DNA of 5,585 nt from Gemmatimonadota bacterium. GTDB lineage: Bacteria; Gemmatimonadota; Gemmatimonadetes; Gemmatimonadales; GWC2-71-9. Below the pieces are notes generated by a model, which did no database searches, had not been told where the DNA came from, and saw only the letters and a program-made list of their open reading frames with translations. Below, piece by piece: positions 1 through 5,096 of this stretch; the stretch's first letter is position 1, and the number at the start of each line of letters is the position of its first letter. The stretch lies in the NCBI GenBank assembly GCA_003220985.1, contig QHTY01000005.1, positions 1-5,585 on the forward strand, read 5' to 3'. The position numbers and the translations under genes are program-made.

Positions 1-425
1 CGTCCTTCGGCATTGTCTTTGGGTTGGCATGGGCGGCGGCGGCGATTCGATCTCCCAGGCTCCGCCTGGCGGTCATTGCCGTGGCCGTCGCTGCAGGTGC
101 TGCGCGGACCATCATCCGCATTCCGGCGTGGCACGACGATGAGACGCACTATCAGGCGCTCAAGCGCGAAGCGCCGCGCTCCTATCGCACGCTCTGGCTC
201 GAGGGAAAGGACGAGTTCGCGGCCGGGCGGTGGGGATCTGGCGAGCAGCTCTTGCGGCAAGCAATCGCCTTCGCTCCGTCCCTCGCGGGTCCCCGTTATG
301 ACCTCGCCATGTTTTACATGCACGCCAAGCTCTGGCAACCCGCCATCGAGCAGTTGTCCGCGTTCGAGCCTGCGCGCGCCGCACTCCAGCAAGCGCTGCA
401 GGCCGCCGGCGATTCGGTCCGCTAG
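1..425 (+). CDS. C-terminal part of a membrane protein with a TPR-like tail (5' end outside window)
   Basis: The frame is open from the window edge (first complete codon at position 3) to a TAG at 423-425, giving 140 visible residues, so this is the end of a longer gene. A TTG at 24 could be read as a start, but the frame is open before it and that stretch is hydrophobic and membrane-like. Two hydrophobic stretches, about residues 1-16 and 22-37, look like the last membrane helices. A hydrophilic tail follows, with alternating amphipathic helices. Its WHDDETHY...LKREAPRSYR opening and A-G-R/A-x-P pattern resemble TPR tails of polytopic membrane proteins such as the TMTC/DUF1736 or glycosyltransferase-like families. 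That family match is from memory of the pattern only. The gene converges on the PTS IIA gene and shares the CTAG stop site. Function is unknown; a cell-envelope or glycosylation role is a guess. Confidence 0.72.
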   Translation, partial: SFGIVFGLAWAAAAIRSPRLRLAVIAVAVAAGAARTIIRIPAWHDDETHYQALKREAPRSYRTLWLEGKDEFAAGRWGSGEQLLRQAIAFAPSLAGPRYDLAMFYMHAKLWQPAIEQLSAFEPARAALQQALQAAGDSVR

Positions 426-874
426 ATGTTCTTTTCTTCGAGAAGCTGGAGGAACTCGGTCGGAGTCTTGAGCTTGGCGAGTCGGGACGGAACGTCAGAT
501 TCCTTGGCAAACTGAGCGATCTTGCCTAGGACGGGCAGATATTGATTCGAGACCTCCAACGGCGGAGCAACGATCAAAAAGAAGTAATTGACGGGCTCAT
601 CGTCGATGGCTTTGAAATCGATTCCCGTGCCGCTGCGACCAAACGCGCACCGCAGGCGCGTGACCACGAGAGAGCGGCAATGGGGAATCGAGATATGCTG
701 TCCGATGCCGGTCGACCCCAACGTCTCGCGTCGCTTCAGCATCTTGAACAGCATTCCCTGCGCCTTTTCATCGAGCTTGAGCAGCCCGACCAGCTCTTTG
801 AGCACCGCGTCCTTCGCGGTGCTCTCGAGCTCGAGCTTGATGGCGTCTTCGGAAAAGAACTCGCGCAGGCGCAT
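422..874 (-). CDS. PTS IIA domain protein, PtsN (EIIA-Ntr)/fructose type
   Basis: This 150-residue protein is a single, full-length PTS EIIA domain of the mannitol/fructose/PtsN class. In that family the domain accepts phosphate from HPr or NPr on a histidine. The phosphorylation-site region is clear: GIGQHISIPHCR, with His65 the likely phosphohistidine and the usual preceding T-x-G-I-G turn. The second family region (APPLEVSNQYLPVL, about 103-116) has Gln111 where many family members have a His. No permease (IIB/IIC), HPr or EI gene lies in the window, so a regulatory role like PtsN fits better than sugar uptake; this is an inference. The ATG at 872-874 is the only good start, because no other start lies close upstream in frame. 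No Shine-Dalgarno sequence is seen (GCGAAA just before ATG). The stop TAG overlaps the stop of the convergent gene in CTAG at 422-425. ptsN is possible, but I leave the symbol empty. Confidence 0.93.
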   Translation of the reverse strand: MRLREFFSEDAIKLELESTAKDAVLKELVGLLKLDEKAQGMLFKMLKRRETLGSTGIGQHISIPHCRSLVVTRLRCAFGRSGTGIDFKAIDDEPVNYFFLIVAPPLEVSNQYLPVLGKIAQFAKESDVPSRLAKLKTPTEFLQLLEEKNI

Positions 875-886
875 TTTCGCGGGCGA

Positions 887-926
887 AAGGTAAAACTTGG
901 TTGCTCCATGCGCAACGAGCTATTAC
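887..926. promoter_or_regulatory. Possible divergent promoters between the PTS IIA gene and dus
   Basis: The 62 bases between the two divergent starts (875-936) must hold both promoters unless transcription starts inside a gene. On the - strand, TTGCGC (915-910) and TACCTT (892-887) are 17 bases apart and would give a leader of about ten bases before the IIA ATG. On the + strand, TTGGTT (897-902) and TATTAC (921-926) are 18 bases apart and would start RNA only a few bases before the dus ATG at 937. Each box matches the sigma-70 consensus at only about half its positions. The two promoters would overlap physically. The location is well constrained, but the exact boxes are weak. Confidence 0.3.
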
Positions 927-936
927 GTTCCAGCGC

Positions 937-1923
937 ATGAACTTCCCGTACTCGGTCAAACACGACTTCCCGCTGTTTCTGGCTCCTATGGCGGGCGTGT
1001 CGGAGTCCCCGTTCCGCCAGATCTGCCGGCGCTACGGGGCCGACGTCGTGGTGTCCGAGTTCATCTCCTCCGTCGGCATCTCGCTCGGCATCGAGCGCGT
1101 GCTCGCCGAGATGCGTTTCGAGCCTGTCGAACGGCCCATTGGCATCCAGATCTACGGCGCCGAGGCCGGCATCATGGCGAAGGCCGCCGGCATGATCACC
1201 GAGCTGTTTGAGCCCGATTTCGTGGACATCAACTTCGGCTGCCCGGTGAAGAAGGTCGTCCGCAACAACGGTGGTTCAGGCTGTCTCAAGGACATGGGGC
1301 TGGTGCAGGGCATCATTCGCGCGGTCCGGAGTGCGACCCATCTGCCGGTCACGGTGAAGATCCGGAGCGGTTGGGACGAGCAGCAGCGCGATCCCGTCGA
1401 CATCGCGCTCCGCTGCCAGGACGCGGGGGCGCGCGCACTGACGTTGCATCCGCGAACGCGCACCCAGATGTTCCAGGGCGTGGCGAATTGGGACGAGATC
1501 GCCGCCGTGGCCCGAGCGTTGGCGATCCCGGTGATCGGCAACGGCGACATCCGCACACCCGAAGACGTCGTCGCCATGCGCAATCACACGAACTGCGCCG
1601 GCATCATGATCGCGCGCGGATCCTTCGGGAATCCGTGGCTATTCGCCCAGGCCCGTGACCTGCTCGAGGCCAGAGCCAAACGGCCCGATCCGACCCCCGG
1701 GGAGCGGTTCGCGACGGCGCTCGAGCACGCGCGTCTCGCGCTCAGGCTGCAAGGAGACACGCGCAAGACGGCCCTCGAGTTCCGCAAGCACTTGGGCTGG
1801 TACACAAAGGGATTGCGGGATGGATCCGAGCTGCGCCAGCGCCTGTTTGCGATTGAGTCGATGGGAGAGGCGGAGCGGATCTTCGCAGAGTACCTGTCGC
1901 GAACCGAGCTCATCGCCGCGTGA
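937..1923 (+). CDS. dusB: tRNA-dihydrouridine synthase, DusB type
   Basis: Dus enzymes are FMN-dependent and use NADPH to reduce specific uridines in the tRNA D-loop; E. coli DusB acts on U17. The 328-residue product has the family landmarks in order: the N-terminal flavin-barrel motif LAPMAGVSESPFR (about 15-27), QIYGAE (71-76), the catalytic motif DINFGCPVKKV with Cys102 as general acid, VKIRSGW with Lys141, LHPRTRTQ with His171, the FMN-phosphate loop GNGDI (about 201-205), and IARGSFGNPW (about 226-235). A C-terminal helical tRNA-binding domain follows. Length is normal for DusB. I chose ATG 937, which puts 15 residues before APMAG, close to known DusB. An in-frame TTG at 901 with AAAGG about ten bases upstream is a less likely alternative. 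No Shine-Dalgarno is visible at 937, so the mRNA may be nearly leaderless. It is first in a tight operon, and its stop overlaps the larB start in GTGA. HPRTR in place of the more usual HGRTR is a small variant. Confidence 0.95.
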   Translation: MNFPYSVKHDFPLFLAPMAGVSESPFRQICRRYGADVVVSEFISSVGISLGIERVLAEMRFEPVERPIGIQIYGAEAGIMAKAAGMITELFEPDFVDINFGCPVKKVVRNNGGSGCLKDMGLVQGIIRAVRSATHLPVTVKIRSGWDEQQRDPVDIALRCQDAGARALTLHPRTRTQMFQGVANWDEIAAVARALAIPVIGNGDIRTPEDVVAMRNHTNCAGIMIARGSFGNPWLFAQARDLLEARAKRPDPTPGERFATALEHARLALRLQGDTRKTALEFRKHLGWYTKGLRDGSELRQRLFAIESMGEAERIFAEYLSRTELIAA

Positions 1924-2585
1924 ACTTCGAACCGCTGCCGTTCGCGACGATCGATCACCTCCGGCCCATCACCCAGGGGCATCAGGAGGTGATCTTTTGT
2001 CCGGGCAAGACCGTGGGGCAGGTCATCGCCATCGCAGAACGGCTCGAGTCGGCGGGCGGCAGCTTTCTCGCCACGCGCGCCGACAGGGCGCAGTCGCAGG
2101 CGCTCGCAGGCCGCTTTCCGCGCGTCGAGATCAATGAGCTGGGACGCACGGCCTTCCTCCCGCCCGATCCCGAACCCGCGCCCACGGGGCGGGGCATCGT
2201 GCTCATATGTACGGCCGGGACCAGCGATCTCGCCGTCGCCGAGGAGGCTGCCGTCAGCGCCAGGGCGCTAAAGAATCGCGTCGAGCGCCTGACGGACGTC
2301 GGTGTCGCAGGAATCCACCGTCTTCTCACCCAAACCGATGTGTTACGCTCGGCCAGCGTCATCATTGTTGTCGCCGGCATGGAGGGCGCGTTGCCGAGTG
2401 TCGTCGGCGGGCTGGTGAAGGTGCCGGTGATCGCCGTACCGACGAGCGTGGGATATGGCGCGTCCTTCGGTGGCCTCGCGGCGTTGCTCGCGATGCTCAA
2501 TTCCTGCGCCTCAGGTGTCACCGTGGTCAACATTGACAACGGATTCGGCGCCGCCGCCGCCGCGAGTCGCATCAACCATTCGTAA
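1920..2585 (+). CDS. larB: Nickel-pincer cofactor biosynthesis protein LarB
   Basis: LarB carboxylates nicotinic acid adenine dinucleotide and cleaves it to pyridinium-3,5-biscarboxylic acid mononucleotide. This is the first step towards the nickel-pincer cofactor of lactate racemase and related enzymes. The C-terminal PurE-like (AIR carboxylase) domain is strongly conserved: CTAGTSDLAVAEEAA (97-111), DVGVAGIHRLL (126-136), VAGMEGALPSVVGGL (151-165), PTSVGYGASFGGLAALLAML (174-193), and NSCASGVTVVNIDNGFGAA (194-212). Cys196 matches the conserved catalytic Cys of the family (Cys221 in the Lactiplantibacillus enzyme). The GTG at 1920 overlaps the dus stop. It is the only possible start, since an in-frame TGA lies at 1854-1856 with no start between. 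At 221 residues it is shorter than the usual 240-250 or so, lacking the N-terminal helical stretch before the FxxxDHxR-like segment. No larC or larE is present in the window, so the pathway must be completed elsewhere. Confidence 0.95.
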   Translation: MNFEPLPFATIDHLRPITQGHQEVIFCPGKTVGQVIAIAERLESAGGSFLATRADRAQSQALAGRFPRVEINELGRTAFLPPDPEPAPTGRGIVLICTAGTSDLAVAEEAAVSARALKNRVERLTDVGVAGIHRLLTQTDVLRSASVIIVVAGMEGALPSVVGGLVKVPVIAVPTSVGYGASFGGLAALLAMLNSCASGVTVVNIDNGFGAAAAASRINHS

Positions 2586-4080
2586 ACGCACGCAGGGCGG
2601 GGCGCGACGTTGGATCGCGCTCGCGCTGCAGGTCGCGGGTCTGAGCGCTGCCGTCGTCGGAGCCTGGCGGGGTTCGCTCTGGGCGATGCTCGCAGCTGCC
2701 GGCGGGGCGGCGCTCGCGGTTGGCTGGACGATTCGCTGGCGCCCTGGGCGCCTGCGTCGCCGTGGGCCACCCCCGCTCGGGCTGGGCGAGGTACTCGACC
2801 TGCTCCGCCAGGCCTACAGCGCGACTGCAGGGTGGGGGGTGGGCGGCGCCGAGGGCCCCCTTGAGACGGGCACTCAAGAAATGGACCCCGATCGGCGCCG
2901 CCGCGGCGCAGCGCTCGTGCAACTGGCGTCAGTAGATGGTCGCTTGCACGTCGTTCGCGATCCCGAAGCCACGTTCGTGGCGGTTGGCGACTTCCCGTAC
3001 GCGGCAGGCCTTGCGCTGCCCGGGGCCCGCCATGCGACCACGGTTATCGATGAGATCGCCGGCGCGCTGCGACGGTTTGTCGCCGGGATGAGGGTCGCCG
3101 AGGAGGAGAACGCGGTGTCCCGGGCCCGTATCGTCGCGGGCCGGGTCTCGCGCCTCGTGGCCGGCGCGGTCACGCTCGAGGGGATTGCGCGGGCGGCGGT
3201 CGAGCTGGGTGAGCAGCTCACGCATCGCGCCGTGGCCCTCGTCGTCACGACCGGCGATCGCGCGCAGATCATTGCAGTCTCCGCCGCCGCGGATCGGCGG
3301 CTGACCGGGCTCGAGTTGTCAGCGGAGTCACCGGTCGCGCACGCGATTGCAACCGGGCTTCCCGTCGCCACCCGCGGACCGGAGGACCTGTTTGGTCTCG
3401 GTGCGCCCGGGCGGCGTCGCAGCGAGCGGGCGGGGATCGCCTATCCGTTGCTCGACGGTGCGATTGTGGTCGGAGCGCTGGTGTTGCTTGGCCCATCGCT
3501 GGGGCCCGACGTCGCAGCGCTCGAGGATCTCGGCGCGCTGCTCACCGACCTCGGCCCGCGGCTCGCCGCCTTGCGCGCCGTGCAGGATGCTGAACGCCGC
3601 GCCGTGGTGGATCCGCTGACGGGGCTGCGCAATCGCCGCGAGTTGGAGCGAGCGATGGCGGCCTATGGACCGCGGGCGTCCGAACCGGCGACGCTCGTCT
3701 ACGTCGATCTCGATCACTTCAAGCGGCTCAACGACACGCTGGGACATCCGGCCGGCGACGCGGCGTTGCGGCACGTCGCGCGATTGCTCGAGACCGCCGT
3801 GCGCGATGGGGATCTGGTGGCGCGCATCGGTGGCGAGGAATTCGCGGTGTGGCTGCCGAGCACGCCGCCGCGAGAGGGGATGGAGGTGGCCGAACGGATT
3901 CGGCGCTCGGTCGCGGAGAAGCCGTTGATCTGGAGCGGCTCGGTGTATCCGCTCACGACGTCGTGTGGCATCGCATCCTATCCACAACCCATCGGCGATC
4001 TGCTCAATCTCCCTGCGGCGGCAGACGCGGCGTTGTATCGCGCGAAGCAGGGCGGCCGCAACCGCGTGGAGCGCGCGTGA
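2533..4080 (+). CDS. Membrane-anchored diguanylate cyclase with GAF-like and GGDEF domains
   Basis: Diguanylate cyclases join two GTP into the second messenger c-di-GMP. From TTG 2533 the protein has 515 residues: a short basic, proline-rich N-terminus, two hydrophobic helices (about 27-45 and 49-67), an unassigned region (about 84-185), a GAF-like sensor domain (about 196-349), and a C-terminal GGDEF domain (about 357-515). The GGDEF domain looks active: DPLTGLRNR opening, VDLDHFKRLND with metal-binding Asp392, active-site GGEEF at 433-437, and closing ADAALYRAKQGGRNRV. An RxxD I-site (Arg424-Asp427) lies five residues before GGEEF, which in this family means feedback inhibition by c-di-GMP. 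The start is uncertain. TTG 2533 (overlapping larB by 53 bases, weak AGGTG at 2513-2517) gives a sensible N-terminus, whereas ATG 2455 or GTG 2470 would add an unlikely Cys/Arg-rich stretch read out of frame from larB. The stop overlaps the next start in GTGA. Confidence 0.9.
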   Translation: MTTDSAPPPPRVASTIRKRTQGGARRWIALALQVAGLSAAVVGAWRGSLWAMLAAAGGAALAVGWTIRWRPGRLRRRGPPPLGLGEVLDLLRQAYSATAGWGVGGAEGPLETGTQEMDPDRRRRGAALVQLASVDGRLHVVRDPEATFVAVGDFPYAAGLALPGARHATTVIDEIAGALRRFVAGMRVAEEENAVSRARIVAGRVSRLVAGAVTLEGIARAAVELGEQLTHRAVALVVTTGDRAQIIAVSAAADRRLTGLELSAESPVAHAIATGLPVATRGPEDLFGLGAPGRRRSERAGIAYPLLDGAIVVGALVLLGPSLGPDVAALEDLGALLTDLGPRLAALRAVQDAERRAVVDPLTGLRNRRELERAMAAYGPRASEPATLVYVDLDHFKRLNDTLGHPAGDAALRHVARLLETAVRDGDLVARIGGEEFAVWLPSTPPREGMEVAERIRRSVAEKPLIWSGSVYPLTTSCGIASYPQPIGDLLNLPAAADAALYRAKQGGRNRVERA

Positions 4081-4631
4081 CTCGCTCGCTCGACCGAGGC
4101 TCGTGGCTCGCCGCCGCGGGGCTGATCGTTCTCATGCTGGCGGTATACTTCGTCGCCGTGTGGTCGATGCATCGATTTCCTTTGTTGCGGTGGGACGCCT
4201 CGCTCGGATACGCGCTGGCGCTCTGTATCGTGGTCACGTGGGCGGCCGGATGGTTGCTCAAATGGCGGCGCGAGTTGGTTGCCACTCGTGGACTGCTGCG
4301 CTCGTTGACGGATCCACTCGCCATTGCCTTGATCGCGACACTGGTCGTGGGCAATCCTCTTTACCACATCCTTAATGCGACGCTGGATTGGGGTCCCATA
4401 AGTCGCGTCGCGTACTTGGTTGAGCAGCGCGATTGCTTTCGAGTAGGCAAAGGGCGTGGGCCCCAGCTGATCCTGCGCCGTGGTTCCGATCGAGACGAGC
4501 GCGTGCGGCTAGACGTGCCCAAGCGCGTGTGCGAGGATGCGGAGCAGGAGCAGGAAGTGATTCTCGAGGTGAAACCGGGATTCCTCGGCTCCCCGTGGAT
4601 CGCTCGCTACGCCGTTCAGCCCGGTCGTTGA
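4077..4631 (+). CDS. Small three-helix membrane protein of unknown function
   Basis: I do not recognise this 184-residue protein. Three hydrophobic helices are clear, at about 10-29, 42-62 and 80-99. Basic residues after helix 2 (KWRRE...RGLLR) suggest that loop is cytoplasmic, which would place the C-terminal domain (about 105-184) outside the cytoplasm. That domain is polar and charged, with Cys120 and Cys152 that could form a disulfide there, and it ends with a VKPGFLGSPW-like segment (about 165-174). The start is GTG 4077, overlapping the diguanylate cyclase stop in GTGA, so translation is probably coupled. The frame is open further upstream, but that part would lie inside the GGDEF domain and is a shadow. 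It is the last gene of the operon; its TGA overlaps the -35 box of the ssrA promoter. A role in the c-di-GMP circuit is possible from position only. Confidence 0.85.
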   Translation: MTRSLDRGSWLAAAGLIVLMLAVYFVAVWSMHRFPLLRWDASLGYALALCIVVTWAAGWLLKWRRELVATRGLLRSLTDPLAIALIATLVVGNPLYHILNATLDWGPISRVAYLVEQRDCFRVGKGRGPQLILRRGSDRDERVRLDVPKRVCEDAEQEQEVILEVKPGFLGSPWIARYAVQPGR

Positions 4632-4656
4632 AACGGCGATTGGGACCGATTAGGTT
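4628..4656 (+). promoter_or_regulatory. Sigma-70-type promoter of ssrA
   Basis: TTGAAA at 4628-4633 (five of six matches to TTGACA) and TAGGTT at 4651-4656 (three of six to TATAAT) are exactly 17 bases apart. Transcription would start around 4663-4664, a few bases before the mature tmRNA 5' end at 4668, which RNase P would then create. The -35 box covers the TGA stop (4629-4631) of the preceding gene. No terminator lies between that gene and ssrA, so operon read-through into ssrA is also possible. Confidence 0.55.
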
Positions 4657-4667
4657 TGGCGTGAGAG

Positions 4668-5021
4668 GGGGGCGACAGGCTTCGACGGGTTTGGCGAGGG
4701 TACTGTTGCGTGCCCAGGTTCTCAGTCACCTGGTAAATCAACTGGGACTATACACAAGCCAACTCTGAACTGGCTCTGGCTGCGTAAGCTTCGGCTTCAC
4801 GCACCTGCGTGAGTGGCAGCCCGCCTGAGGCGGCGCTCACGTATCGCAAAGTCGGGCTGGCGGCAGCTGGGGCCTCAACGGCTGCCGCAAGAGCTTCCAG
4901 AGGCTTGTTACTGCCAGGGCTGACCAGGCGCCGAGGCGGTGAGACCACAAAGCCAGGTCTACGCACGTAGGAGCGGTATCGGAGTCATGCTCGGACCGGG
5001 GTTCGATTCCCCGCGCCTCCA
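4668..5021 (+). ncRNA. ssrA: tmRNA (transfer-messenger RNA)
   Basis: tmRNA rescues stalled ribosomes with SmpB: it acts as tRNA-Ala and then as a short mRNA that tags the stalled protein for ClpXP-type proteolysis. The 5' end GGGGGCGACAGGCTTCGACG is a textbook tmRNA start. Acceptor bases GGGGGCG (4668-4674) pair with CGCCTCC (5014-5020) and include G3-U70; with A73 at 5021 these are the alanyl-tRNA synthetase identity elements. The T-arm is CGGGG-TTCGATT-CCCCG (4997-5013). Pseudoknot 1 is visible: CCAGGT 4714-4719 with ACCTGG 4728-4733, and TCTCAGT 4720-4726 with ACTGGGA 4741-4747. A second has CAGCCCG 4817-4823 pairing with CGGGCTG 4853-4859. A third has CGGCAGC 4861-4867 with GCTGCCG 4881-4887, plus GCCTC 4872-4876 with GAGGC 4900-4904. 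The 3' CCA is not encoded (ACTG follows), so it must be added by CCA-adding enzyme. Length, 354 nt, is typical for a one-piece tmRNA. Confidence 0.97.
4758..4787 (+). other. tmRNA proteolysis-tag reading frame (ANSELALAA, stop TAA)
   Basis: Read from the resume codon GCC (4758-4760), the frame gives ANSELALAA and then TAA (4785-4787). With the alanine carried by the charged tmRNA, the added tag would be ten residues, as short as the Thermus tag. The ALAA end is the usual protease-recognition end. The resume codon sits ten bases after pseudoknot 1, the normal spacing. The stop codon lies within a hairpin (4781-4803) with a TTCG tetraloop, as in other tmRNAs. The resume codon is assigned by this spacing and by the ALAA-stop pattern. 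Confidence 0.88.
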
Positions 5022-5024
5022 CTG

Positions 5025-5070
5025 AAAACGGGAAACGGGACACGTAACTGCGTGCCCCGTTTCCCGTTTC
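5025..5070 (+). terminator. Strong inverted repeat, ssrA terminator, probably bidirectional
   Basis: Bases 5026-5044 pair with 5051-5069 across a six-base loop TAACTG, with a single A-C mismatch in a 19-position stem. The arms contain a repeated ACGGGAA-like unit. The 3' side runs into GTTTCGGTTTT, a modest T-rich tail. On the other strand the tail is CGTTTTC, and the convergent gene ends only 27 bases away at 5097, so the hairpin may stop transcription from both sides. It begins four bases after the tmRNA 3' end. Confidence 0.72.
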
Positions 5071-5096
5071 GGTTTTCCGTCTCCCGGTTCACCTGA

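Noticed and set aside
901..936. TTG at 901 as the dus start
   Set aside because: It would add 12 residues not expected in DusB and overlap the promoter region; ATG 937 fits the family length better, though AAAGG upstream of 901 keeps it possible.
542..940. + strand open frame opposite the PTS IIA gene
   Set aside because: The IIA gene has a conserved active-site motif and normal family length; this frame shows no recognisable feature.
2548..2563. GCC/CCG triplet run as a microsatellite
   Set aside because: It encodes the Ala run near the LarB C-terminus and is short; GC-rich codon use explains it.
1982..2770. Long - strand open frame opposite larB
   Set aside because: It lies opposite a clearly conserved LarB, is rich in Arg/Ser/Pro/Ala as expected for a GC-rich antisense shadow, and shows no motif.
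3328..3987. Long - strand open frame opposite the GGDEF domain
   Set aside because: It is antisense to a catalytic domain with all its motifs; the His/Arg/Gln-rich composition is typical of a shadow.
4433..4768. + strand frame running from the membrane protein gene into ssrA
   Set aside because: It crosses a promoter and the tmRNA 5' half, and its Arg/Ser-rich product looks like out-of-frame reading.
4990..5021. A separate tRNA gene suggested by the T-arm and acceptor sequence
   Set aside because: Its 5' acceptor partner is at 4668-4674, so this is the tRNA-like end of tmRNA; no anticodon arm is present.
4748..5043. Small - strand open frames across the tmRNA
   Set aside because: The interval is explained by the tmRNA structure, and these frames have no start signal or motif.
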